Assembly: GCA_021789215.1 (NCBI GenBank) | Contig: JAJYJS010000004.1 | Coordinates: forward strand, 1 to 64,000 | DNA from: Nitrospirota bacterium | Lineage (GTDB): Bacteria > Nitrospirota > Thermodesulfovibrionia > Thermodesulfovibrionales > JdFR-88 | Direction: 5' to 3' | DNA length: 64,000 nucleotides | Shown here: piece by piece, positions 35,915 to 43,944 of the stretch | Layout: every line of letters begins with the position of its first letter | How positions within the stretch are numbered: the first letter of the stretch is position 1 | Program-made: the position numbers and the translations under genes | Notes under the pieces: model-generated | Seen by the model: the letters and a program-made list of their open reading frames with translations, nothing else | What the model was told of the DNA's origin: nothing | Databases searched by the model: none

Positions 35915-35956
35915 GCAATTTTTTGCCCGCAGAGAATACGCTCGCTATCCATTTAA
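35915..35956 (-). repeat. Dispersed intergenic repeat, copy 2
   Basis: On the minus strand it starts with TTAAATGGATAGCGAGCG, identical to copy 1 at 10040, then ATTC, GGGCAAAAAA and TTGC. It overlaps the stop codon of the deacetylase gene. A second AGCGAGCG follows a few bases later, and GGCAA-AAAA-TTGCC forms a short hairpin. Confidence 0.6.
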
Positions 35957-36789
35957 ACCACCGCCGGCTTCCACCAGTCAAAGAGTCCGCACAGCATTCC
36001 CTCGATTACGGAAAGCGGCCACGCCGGGCTCAAAGGGTCCCTTCGGAGGTGATAAGGGTCCGTGCGGAATGTGTTCCATCCGCGCCTTGCCCAACAGGCG
36101 GACCGGTAACCGGCCGCCCGGGCCATTGCCACCGCCTTTTCGGAAACGTGGCGTTCCGTGCCGAAGGGGAAGGCGAAGTGCTCGATTTGGCAGCCAAGCT
36201 CCTCGCTCAGTCTGTCTCTTGAGCCGTTGAGCTCCAAATGAAGTTCCTCATCGGCAAGCTTCGAACACCAGGCATGGGAATTCGTATGCGAACCTATATC
36301 GAACCCCTGCCGCTTCAATTCCCGCAACTGTTTCCAGGACATCCCGGGCTGGACCAGTCTTGTGTACATCCTTTCCCGGCAGAACGCCTCAACCGCCTGC
36401 AAGCCGTGTTTCGAGGCGTCAGTAAAATCGCATACGGCAAAGAACGTTGCCGGAATTCCGTGTCTTAAAAGCGCCGGGACCGCATTCGCATAGGCATCCC
36501 TGAAACATTCGTCAAACGTGACTGCAAGCAGCGGCCTTGATCCTCTGTTGCGCGATTCGATCGCCTTTATTAACTCCGGGAGAGGGACAATATCATAATT
36601 CCGCTTCAAAAAAACCATTTGTCTTTCGAAATTCAAGGCATCGGCCCTGGGTATGGAATGGTAAAGGGCAATTCTCGCTCCGCGCTCTGCCGTGCGGGAT
36701 TCGCGCATGCGGGTCAATATACCCGAATGCGATGCGGCCTGACAGGCAATTGTCCTGACTAATCCTTTTCCCGTATCTGCAAGATTCAT
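35953..36789 (-). CDS. Polysaccharide deacetylase (NodB-type), with a Glu in the metal motif
   Basis: A 278-residue carbohydrate esterase family 4-like protein that would remove acetyl groups from amino sugars. Motif 2 is intact (GSHTNSH, about 170), but motif 1 reads TFDECF (about 92) instead of TFDDG: the catalytic-base Asp is kept, the metal-binding Asp is replaced by Glu. The FPFGTERHV segment (about 208) fits motif 3. No signal peptide, so it may act on a cytoplasmic lipid-linked intermediate. Followed by a 113-base gap, the largest in this operon. Confidence 0.87.
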   Translation of the reverse strand: MNLADTGKGLVRTIACQAASHSGILTRMRESRTAERGARIALYHSIPRADALNFERQMVFLKRNYDIVPLPELIKAIESRNRGSRPLLAVTFDECFRDAYANAVPALLRHGIPATFFAVCDFTDASKHGLQAVEAFCRERMYTRLVQPGMSWKQLRELKRQGFDIGSHTNSHAWCSKLADEELHLELNGSRDRLSEELGCQIEHFAFPFGTERHVSEKAVAMARAAGYRSACWARRGWNTFRTDPYHLRRDPLSPAWPLSVIEGMLCGLFDWWKPAVV

Positions 36790-36809
36790 GAGAATTTGAC
36801 CAGGCCGGT

Positions 36810-37994
36810 TTATCTGCCGGGTCTGGAATAAAGGGCCATGAAACTGCCGTTTATCCGGTCCCAGGAATAATATCCTTCAACAGCAGCCCTTGCCGCCAGA
36901 CCCATACGTTCCCTTGTTTCAGCCGAGTCGTGCAATATCCTCATTTTTTCAGCAAGGTCCGGGGCATCGCCTTCCTTGTAGCAAAACCCGTTTCCAAATC
37001 TGGTTTCCTCGGCGCACTTCGCGGAGTTGCTCACGATGAGCGGCAGTGAGCAGGCCATCGCTTCGATGAAGCTTATGGAATGTCCGGACGGCCACACGGC
37101 AGCGTCAGCGGCGGAGAGATACGAATAAAGCTCGCTGTTCTGGACCGCATTTAGGTGCCTGGCGTTTGCTGATACGCCAGGGTATCTTTTAAACAGCTCG
37201 CCGAGATAATTTTCCATGGCATAACCCACCAGAAGTATATGCGGCCTTCGCCCTTCAAGCTTGAGCCTCCCGCCCGCATCGAAGAGCAGATCGAGCCTTT
37301 TTTCCGGGACTATCTTGCCCGTATAAATGAAGACCACATCCTCATCTCCGATGCCCAATTCCCTGCGGAGGGCATTACGCCTGGCCTCGTCGCGCCGGAA
37401 GACACCGGTGTCCACGCCAAGGCGGATTACACCGACGCTTTCAGGGTCGAGCCCGTAATTTTCCACCATAAAAGCCTTTGTGGCCTCAGAGACAGCTATG
37501 AGCCAATCGGCTGAACCGGCAATCTTTGAAAGGCCGGGTCTCAGCAGCGGATATAATGCTGAAAGCCTGCTGCGGCTTACCTCAGGATACATATGATCGT
37601 CTACGATTAAAACGGTATTCGCCTGTTTTTTAAGCCTCGGTGCAAGCCGGGCCACCCTGAAAGAGGTAAAGGTGGCCAGGCCGTGGACATGGACCGCATC
37701 GGGACTGAAATCGAGCATTTTTTTCTCCAGACCGATTATCCATGCGCGTTCGCTGAACTCGAAAGCCACTGGGAGGCGGCAGGTCGGGATACCATGCTCA
37801 ACCCCGCAGCCATGCTTTTTAATGCGCGGCCCAAGCACACTGGACGCGGCGTTCCCCCGGTAAAAATACTTGCGGTGCCGGTCTGACGTGATTACCATTA
37901 CTTCGTGCCCGGCCTTAATCTGTTCCCTGGCCAGAAAGGTCTCCTGGTAGCCAAGCCCGGGCTGAAAATAATCAATTACGTGGGCTATCCGCAT
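36810..37994 (-). CDS. GT4 family glycosyltransferase
   Basis: A 394-residue GT-B transferase. MRIAHVIDYFQPGLGYQE opens the N-terminal domain; VFIYTGKIVPEKRLDLLFDA (about 215) and VWPSGHSISFIEAMACSLP with the E-x7-E-type motif (about 300) are in the C-terminal domain. ATG overlaps the upstream gene by ten bases. It lies 20 bases before the deacetylase gene. Confidence 0.9.
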   Translation of the reverse strand: MRIAHVIDYFQPGLGYQETFLAREQIKAGHEVMVITSDRHRKYFYRGNAASSVLGPRIKKHGCGVEHGIPTCRLPVAFEFSERAWIIGLEKKMLDFSPDAVHVHGLATFTSFRVARLAPRLKKQANTVLIVDDHMYPEVSRSRLSALYPLLRPGLSKIAGSADWLIAVSEATKAFMVENYGLDPESVGVIRLGVDTGVFRRDEARRNALRRELGIGDEDVVFIYTGKIVPEKRLDLLFDAGGRLKLEGRRPHILLVGYAMENYLGELFKRYPGVSANARHLNAVQNSELYSYLSAADAAVWPSGHSISFIEAMACSLPLIVSNSAKCAEETRFGNGFCYKEGDAPDLAEKMRILHDSAETRERMGLAARAAVEGYYSWDRINGSFMALYSRPGR

Positions 37995-39238
37995 TGAAGC
38001 AGCGTGACGAGTCTTTTGGTGTTCTTTTCCATATCGTATTCAGCCTTCACCTTGCCGAGTGCGTTCCTGGAAAGCTGTAAACGGAGGCCCGGATCATTGA
38101 TGAGCCGTTCAATTGCCTCCGCAAGCTGGCGGGAATTTCCGCTTTCCACCGTAAGCCCCGTAATGCCGTTTTCAACCAGTTCACCAATTCCTGAAATATC
38201 CGATGATATGACAGGCAGCCCCGCAGCCATCGCCTCCATGAGCGCCACGGGTATTCCGTCCCTGTCTCCGTCGCGGGCCAGGACAGATGGGAGGACAAAA
38301 ACGGAAGCCCGATTGTAAAGCGGCAGGATTTCCTCCTGTCTCAAAACCCCCTTCAGGATTATTTTTCCCGGCAGGCAATAGCTTGATATGATATTTTCGA
38401 TGGCGCGGCGGCGTGGCCCGTCACCCACAAGGATGCACCTGAAATCGATTCCCTTTTGGGCCATGAGCCTGCATGCCTCAAGCAAAACCATATGGCCCTT
38501 CTTTTCCACCAGTTGCGCGACACAAAGAATAACGGGCGGCATTTCTTCCTCCCGTTTGCCAGCACTGACGAATAAACCGGTATTAACACCAGCGCGTATA
38601 AGATGGATTTTTTTGCCGCCGCAATTTGAGAATTCAGAAAGAAAGCGCCTGTTATACTCGGATATCGTCGCCACAAAACTCGCACTGCGGATTTTTTCTT
38701 CAAGGAGCTGGGGCAGGCAGAAGATGTCATATGCATGCGCGGTAAAGCTGAATGGAAGCCCCGTCAGTTCCGAAGCCACCCACGCACTTGTAGACGAGCC
38801 CTCGGCAAATTGCGCATGTATGCGGCAGAAACCGGAGCGGCTTCCAATTATGCGCGCAAGATATACACCCCTCACGAACTGGGCAGCCGACCTCAACACG
38901 AACCTGGCGCCTTTCCCGTTGTATGGCGACGGGCGGAGGACAATGAAACACAGCTTTATATATTTCAGAGGACTGAAAAGCAGGGTCAGCAAGTGGGCCA
39001 TCAGCACCGGATACAGGTTTCGGCCAAGGTCCATGTAACGGGTTTTTGCAAAGAAGCAACGGGCTTCCGCGTGCATTAATTTTTTCTCCGGCCTCTTCAT
39101 CGAAAATACCTGCACGGCTACATTATTTTTTTCCAGCATCTGTATCTCACGTAACGTGAACGTCTCGCTGATAACTGGGAACATGTGGCTTGTATAAGCG
39201 ACTTTTTCCGGCCTGTTTCTCCCCCGCGTCAGGCGCAT
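37985..39238 (-). CDS. GT4 family glycosyltransferase
   Basis: A 417-residue GT-B transferase (colanic-acid WcaL-like layout). The N-terminal half contains YTSHMFPVISETFTLREI and SFTAHAYDIF (about 162); the C-terminal half has VILCVAQLVEKKGHMVLLEA and VLARDGDRDGIPVALMEAMAAG (about 315 in outline). The SETFTLREI motif is common in exopolysaccharide transferases acting late in repeat-unit assembly. Overlaps both neighbours by ten bases. Confidence 0.9.
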   Translation of the reverse strand: MRLTRGRNRPEKVAYTSHMFPVISETFTLREIQMLEKNNVAVQVFSMKRPEKKLMHAEARCFFAKTRYMDLGRNLYPVLMAHLLTLLFSPLKYIKLCFIVLRPSPYNGKGARFVLRSAAQFVRGVYLARIIGSRSGFCRIHAQFAEGSSTSAWVASELTGLPFSFTAHAYDIFCLPQLLEEKIRSASFVATISEYNRRFLSEFSNCGGKKIHLIRAGVNTGLFVSAGKREEEMPPVILCVAQLVEKKGHMVLLEACRLMAQKGIDFRCILVGDGPRRRAIENIISSYCLPGKIILKGVLRQEEILPLYNRASVFVLPSVLARDGDRDGIPVALMEAMAAGLPVISSDISGIGELVENGITGLTVESGNSRQLAEAIERLINDPGLRLQLSRNALGKVKAEYDMEKNTKRLVTLLQCG

Positions 39239-40344
39239 GCCCTGACATTAATGGCCGACTCGTATGCCTTGAGAGTGCCCCTTGCAATAGCGTCGCCGGA
39301 AAGCCTTGTGGCAGCCTTCTGGAATGCAGCCCTCCCCATATCTCTTCTAAGCGCCGCATCCGATAAAAGGATTACGGAGGCCCGTGCAATGCCATCCGTG
39401 TCGCGCGGCTCTATAAGGTATCCGGTTTCGCCGTCATCCACTGCCTCAGGCAGCGCTCCGACCTTTGTGGCAATGACCGGCTTTCCCGCGGCATATGCCA
39501 GCGCAACCACCCCGCTTTGGGTTGCCTCGATATAAGGAAGCACCACTACGCTGGCACGGCTGAACAGGCGGGAGACTTCATCGGGGGAGACATGCCCCTC
39601 TATCAGCATGATCCTGCTGTCCTCTTTTATGGTTTCACGGTAGGGGTCGAGGTCCTTCCCCCTGCCTGCTATTACAAGGCGCGCGTCCGGGACCCTGGCC
39701 GTTATAAGAGGGAACGCCTCCAGCATGTAGCGGAGCCCCTTGTATTCAAATATTCGCCCGAAAAAAAGAAGTATCTTTTCATCTTCCGGGTGGCTATCAG
39801 AAATTGCCCGCCTTGCGGCAGTCCATAATGCCGGATGCGGGACCACGTGGATACGTGCGATATCGAAACCGGCTGATGATACAAGCTCCTTTTTCAGGGC
39901 CTCGCCGTGCACAATGATCTGGTCAGCCAGCTTCCGTCCAAGGTCTCTCATATACGTGTGGTCCTTGCGGTAGCGCCCTTCCTCTCCTGCGTGGTATCCC
40001 GGGTCGTGAATGGTCAGCACCGTCGGGAACCTTTTCAACAAAAACTGGAAGATGGTCGAGCTGTAGTCCTCCACGGACTGCACATGAATTACATCCGGCC
40101 CGAACCGGTAAATCCGCCTGAACAGCCCGGCAAGTTCGAGATAGGTTCCCGTTTTTTTGAACCCCCGGTGATGAAAATCCAAAACCGTTACTGCCGGGTT
40201 TAAAAATTTCTTCCAGTCCGTCCCAAGTTTTTCTTCAGCTGCCGTTGAACTGACAACATACAGCAGCTCGTTCTGCACGGCAAGGGAATTTACAATCTCA
40301 ACAGAGTAGTGAATATGGCTGGTATCTATCAGGGCTATTCGCAA
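39229..40344 (-). CDS. GT4 family glycosyltransferase, first gene of the 28-kb glycan operon
   Basis: A 371-residue GT-B transferase with ILLFFGRIFEYKGLRYMLEAF (about 190), VVVLPYIEATQSGVVALAYAAG (about 270) and the metal-free GT4 E-x7-E region. The start is TTG (40344), preceded by GGCGGG. It is the first gene after the strong promoter at 40502-40530; a leader of about 150 bases with an ops-like element lies in between. Confidence 0.9.
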   Translation of the reverse strand: MRIALIDTSHIHYSVEIVNSLAVQNELLYVVSSTAAEEKLGTDWKKFLNPAVTVLDFHHRGFKKTGTYLELAGLFRRIYRFGPDVIHVQSVEDYSSTIFQFLLKRFPTVLTIHDPGYHAGEEGRYRKDHTYMRDLGRKLADQIIVHGEALKKELVSSAGFDIARIHVVPHPALWTAARRAISDSHPEDEKILLFFGRIFEYKGLRYMLEAFPLITARVPDARLVIAGRGKDLDPYRETIKEDSRIMLIEGHVSPDEVSRLFSRASVVVLPYIEATQSGVVALAYAAGKPVIATKVGALPEAVDDGETGYLIEPRDTDGIARASVILLSDAALRRDMGRAAFQKAATRLSGDAIARGTLKAYESAINVRACA

Positions 40345-40398
40345 TCAGTCCCGCCGTATGCAACCGTCATCAACAATATGGATGGGGCTGAAGCCGGG

Positions 40399-40410
40399 CG
40401 TGCTACCGCC
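40399..40410 (-). promoter_or_regulatory. ops-like element in the leader of the long glycan operon
   Basis: The minus strand reads GGCGGTAGCACG. The first nine bases match the E. coli RfaH recruitment site ops (GGCGGTAGC). A five-base-pair hairpin (CGGGC, loop GCAAAG, GCCCG) lies just upstream, as in JUMPstart sequences, and the element lies about 90 bases after the predicted transcription start. A NusG/RfaH-like gene is encoded at 48056-48568. The 8-base core is expected a few times by chance in 64 kb, so position is the main argument. Confidence 0.45.
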
Positions 40411-40501
40411 GATGCGGGCCTTTGCGCCCGTCCATTTACAAAAAATAGTAATGTGCTTTAAACCAATCAGTAACATCTGATACAACTATAAGTAGTATTT
40501 G

Positions 40502-40530
40502 AGTATAGTGCGTCGCGGAGATGTTGTCAA
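40502..40530 (-). promoter_or_regulatory. Strong sigma-70 promoter of the 28-kb glycan operon
   Basis: Minus-strand TTGACA (40525-40530), a 17-base spacer and TATACT (40502-40507). This is among the best promoter matches in the window. Transcription would start near 40495. The rest of the 262-base gap holds the leader; no gene is seen in it. Confidence 0.7.
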
Positions 40531-40606
40531 GTTAAAAAATTCAAATGAAGAACGCGGTGTTGAACTCGCTAATTCAAGGACCTGAGCTGCCCCCTAAAGG
40601 GACCCG

Positions 40607-41356
40607 TCAGGCCGTGCAGTCGACCTCACAGCCATCCACAATTCTGGACGGATTGACTATAAAAAGGGCTTCGGCCAGGGATTGCCCGAATTTCTTTGCA
40701 ACCCTGGCGTATGGTCCCGACAGCACCGGAGGCCGGGTTTTCGAATTGTGAGCATCAGTCGCGACCACATGGGCAAGGCCCTTTTTTATGATCTTCAGGG
40801 ATGCCTTTTGAATGCGGGCCCCAAACACACCGGTTATGCTTGCCCCGGTTATCTGGGAAATTGCGCCCCATTCGACAAATTTTTCAAGTATTCTCAGGTC
40901 TTCCAATATCGGGATGTTCCGTTCAGGATGGGTTATTATTGCCGTGATGCCCGACATCCTGAGCCCGCATATGAGGTTGGCAAGCTCACCCAGCGGGGGA
41001 ATAACAAAGGAAGGCAGCTCAAGAAGGATATAGTTTTTGTCATTGATAAGCGGAAGGCGGTCATTAGAGATTCTTTGCTGCATGTCCCTGCAAATCCTGA
41101 TATCGGCCCCCCTGCACAGGGTTACGCCGTTGAGGCTGCCAATGGCTTCGAGGTGGCTGCGAAATCCTGCAATCGAACTTGCTATGGACTCTTTGGTGTT
41201 ATCGAAGACGCCGTCAAGGATATGCGGGCTTGCCACGATTTTTTCGATGCCGTCCGCTCTGGCTATCTCCAGCATCTCAACCGAAAGCCGGACATCCGCA
41301 GGCCCGTCATCAATGCCGGGAAGGATATGGCAATGTATATCAGTAAACCCGGCCAT
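40607..41356 (-). CDS. CpsB/YwqE-type PHP-domain tyrosine phosphatase
   Basis: Dephosphorylates tyrosine-phosphorylated proteins, normally the BY-kinase of the same locus, thereby controlling glycan chain length. The PHP metal motif DIHCHILPGIDDGP is at the N-terminus, followed by VASPHILDGV (about 45), HPERN (about 145) and ATDAHN near 200. Length of 249 is normal. ATG 41356 has GGAGG eight bases upstream and overlaps the upstream gene by 17 bases. It is the last gene of the wza-wzc operon. Confidence 0.92.
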   Translation of the reverse strand: MAGFTDIHCHILPGIDDGPADVRLSVEMLEIARADGIEKIVASPHILDGVFDNTKESIASSIAGFRSHLEAIGSLNGVTLCRGADIRICRDMQQRISNDRLPLINDKNYILLELPSFVIPPLGELANLICGLRMSGITAIITHPERNIPILEDLRILEKFVEWGAISQITGASITGVFGARIQKASLKIIKKGLAHVVATDAHNSKTRPPVLSGPYARVAKKFGQSLAEALFIVNPSRIVDGCEVDCTA

Positions 41357-42674
41357 TGACCGCACCTCCGTTTTTGCCGGTTGAAAACCCCGCGAGCGCA
41401 CCCAGGATTACTGAAAATGTTATCGCGTTTGAGGGAATATGTAAATTGAAATCAAAAAAACTATGGACCATCATGTAAAAAACCGATGAGGCGAGTCCGG
41501 CCAGGATGTACGGTCTTTTGCGCCTGCTGTAACAGCCGGCCGTCATGACGGCCAATGAGAGGACAAACATCCCCGCCAGAAAAGCTCCCGCAAGACCGGT
41601 TTCGAGCAGCAGGTTGAGATAGTCGTTATGAGCATAATAAAAGAGCTGCCTTGAACCGGGATTGAAGACCGGGAAAATATCATGAAACGTGCCAATCCCA
41701 GTTCCAAACCACTTGAAATCCAGGAACTCCCTGAAAGCCGCCTCCCACACAGGCAGCCTCGACTCCCCCGAAAGCCCGTCTGCCGCGAACCTGTCTATCA
41801 CAGGTGAAACCCCAAGATAAAGCAGGTAGGACAATACCGCCGTCAGGAACAGCAGGACGTAAAAAAAGGCCTTGCCCCTGAATCTGCCTGACGCCGCAAA
41901 TGCAAGGAAACACATGATTGAAAGCAGAAAACTTATTATCCCGCCCCTTGAAAGCGAGAAGAATATTCCCACGCCTGTCACAACCGGCATGAAAAAATAA
42001 AAAAGCAGCTTTTCCATTTTCGCTTTTTCAAGCGCGATACCTAACCCCAAAGGCACTACCATGCCCTCAAACCCCGCAAAATGATTTCTATTCACAAACG
42101 GGCCAAATGGCGAGCCGCCCTGCGTCAGGTCCCTGAACCAGTATATCCTGCCATTCCATGCCGAGTTCTGTACAAGGGCAAAGACCGCAAGCAGAAAACC
42201 AAAGCCCGAAAGACCTGAAAGGAGCAGGTCCATGCCGTCCCCGTCCCTTGCCGCTGAAAATGAAATGAGGAAAATCATCACGTAAACGGTAAATTTCAAA
42301 AACCCATATAGCGTATCGAAGCGGCTGATGCTTATGCTGAGCCAGCCGCACCGGCCGGTTGAAAGCCTGCTCATTATCTCATACCCGGCCGGGGACAGGG
42401 CTTTGAATATCCGCAGCGGAATGGGGACAATCTGTAACAGGCATAACAGAAGGAAACCTGCCGCAGCCCATGTCATGAAGGAAGCCCATTTGTTCTCCTT
42501 CGCTATGGCTATGCCCTCATCCCGGTAAATCGCAATGTTAAACAGCAGGACCGTAAGCCCGCCCACGATGGCAAACGACCATGCCTCAACCGCCCCGAAT
42601 AACAGGACCGATAATATCGCTATGCCCAGGAGCGGCAGCGCTCCGGTTTTTTTAAAATCCAATGCGCGTTTCAT
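41340..42674 (-). CDS. O-antigen ligase/polymerase-like membrane protein (Wzy/WaaL family)
   Basis: A 444-residue protein with about eleven transmembrane helices. The Wzy_C-type segment FGPFVNRNHFAGFEGM (about 182) and the later FHDIFPVFNPGSRQLFYYAHNDYLNLLLETG in outline (about 335-360), with the His-Asn pair, are characteristic. It may be the polymerase for the polymer whose length is controlled by the adjacent Wzc-type kinase. Overlaps the TPR/CBM-like gene by 23 bases. Confidence 0.88.
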   Translation of the reverse strand: MKRALDFKKTGALPLLGIAILSVLLFGAVEAWSFAIVGGLTVLLFNIAIYRDEGIAIAKENKWASFMTWAAAGFLLLCLLQIVPIPLRIFKALSPAGYEIMSRLSTGRCGWLSISISRFDTLYGFLKFTVYVMIFLISFSAARDGDGMDLLLSGLSGFGFLLAVFALVQNSAWNGRIYWFRDLTQGGSPFGPFVNRNHFAGFEGMVVPLGLGIALEKAKMEKLLFYFFMPVVTGVGIFFSLSRGGIISFLLSIMCFLAFAASGRFRGKAFFYVLLFLTAVLSYLLYLGVSPVIDRFAADGLSGESRLPVWEAAFREFLDFKWFGTGIGTFHDIFPVFNPGSRQLFYYAHNDYLNLLLETGLAGAFLAGMFVLSLAVMTAGCYSRRKRPYILAGLASSVFYMMVHSFFDFNLHIPSNAITFSVILGALAGFSTGKNGGAVNGRVY

Positions 42675-43944
42675 GTCCCCGGGCCGCCGCGATATCTTTT
42701 TTATGCTCCCTCAAGGGTTTTTTTTGCAACATCCGGACATTATCTATCCATACCTGCCCGCCAAGTTTATTGTCGAATTTGGCCGATTTCTCCCGCCCGA
42801 TGCGGATGGCCGCCATGCCGCAGCCCGGGGGCACTGTAAAGCTCAGCACCTCGGTTTTCCAGGGGGTGCTGCCTGTCAGCATTCCGGACCTCAGGTGCAA
42901 GCCGCTGCAACCGTAGCCCGCCACATCAAGGAAAAAACCGTTCGATGTCGTAAGCCCGCCGGTTTTCATGTCGGCGCTTACGCTGTAACAGGCACCCGGT
43001 TTAACCTTGACAAACTGCCTTGCATACAGCTCCACGTTGTGTTTTCCATCAAACCTGATTGAAAGACTGCGCTTCCCGTCCGTGTGGTTTGATCCGTCGT
43101 AAAAGGATTCAGCCCCTTTAACATCCCAGACCATCCAGTCCATGCAGCCGTTTCTGATGTCCCGCTCGAAACTGCCATTGGTTATCGCGTCTTCATTTTG
43201 CCTGCCTGCCCCGTCCAGTTCCCCGGAGATCGAGAAGGCTTCATCGAATCTGTGGTTATCAAGCAGGAGGTCGCACAGGGAAATCGCGCTCTTTTCATCT
43301 ATCAGTGAATGGTCAACAGAGCGCCAGAATAAAACAGACCTGTTTACCCTGCCATGCCGCACGAGATACCGCAGATATCCGGAATAGGACTTTTCATTTT
43401 CCGGCAAAAGTTTTCCCGTAATGTTACTCAGGGGCTGATCTTCCTGAATAAACAAATCGTAAACCTTTGACTGCTCTTCCGGCGCAAGATTGATGTATTT
43501 TTTGAAAAATAGCGCCGCCTTGTCCCGGTCTCCAATATTGACGAGATAGAAAACGGCTATGTCCCAGGCTTTTTCCGGGCTGCCGCGGCCCAGCATCGCA
43601 TAATTATCCATGGCCCTTGATGCCGCGCCGGTCCTTCCCATGCTCTGCCTTGCCAGCGCCAGACCGTACCATGCCTTCTGGTAGAAGGGATTCGCGGTGA
43701 GCGCCTTTTCGTAATACCAGGCGGCCTTTTCAGGATCCGGCAGAACAGCCCTGTAATGGGCCAGCAAACCGGATTTATAATAGAGTTCGGCGCTCCCGGG
43801 GAAGACCGAAACGGCAAGCGCAAGATTTTCGGGGCTGCCGGATTTTGCCGCATAGTCCGCAAACGCCGCGGCGCACAGCCAATAGACAATAAAAAGACCT
43901 GAAATATGGGCGCATATGACAAGCGCCCTGCGTTTCTTCCCCAT
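42652..43944 (-). CDS. Membrane-anchored TPR protein with a carbohydrate-binding-like C-terminus
   Basis: A 430-residue protein with an N-terminal transmembrane helix (about 7-28) and TPR-like repeats in the first half (LALAVSVFPGSAELYYKSGLLAHYRAVLP, then AAWYYEKALTANPFYQKAWYGLALARQ, in outline). From about residue 262 there is a beta-rich domain beginning NGSFERDIRNGCMDWMVWD, which resembles family 4/9-type carbohydrate-binding modules (GSFE...W...G...L). Probably periplasmic, assisting polymerisation or export. The TAATG overlap with the kinase gene shows coupling. Confidence 0.8.
   Translation of the reverse strand: MGKKRRALVICAHISGLFIVYWLCAAAFADYAAKSGSPENLALAVSVFPGSAELYYKSGLLAHYRAVLPDPEKAAWYYEKALTANPFYQKAWYGLALARQSMGRTGAASRAMDNYAMLGRGSPEKAWDIAVFYLVNIGDRDKAALFFKKYINLAPEEQSKVYDLFIQEDQPLSNITGKLLPENEKSYSGYLRYLVRHGRVNRSVLFWRSVDHSLIDEKSAISLCDLLLDNHRFDEAFSISGELDGAGRQNEDAITNGSFERDIRNGCMDWMVWDVKGAESFYDGSNHTDGKRSLSIRFDGKHNVELYARQFVKVKPGACYSVSADMKTGGLTTSNGFFLDVAGYGCSGLHLRSGMLTGSTPWKTEVLSFTVPPGCGMAAIRIGREKSAKFDNKLGGQVWIDNVRMLQKKPLREHKKDIAAARGHETRIGF

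Noticed and set aside
40607-40640. Hairpin GGGTCCCTTTAGGGGGC after the CpsB-like gene as a terminator
   Set aside because: The stem is only three to four base pairs and no T run follows.
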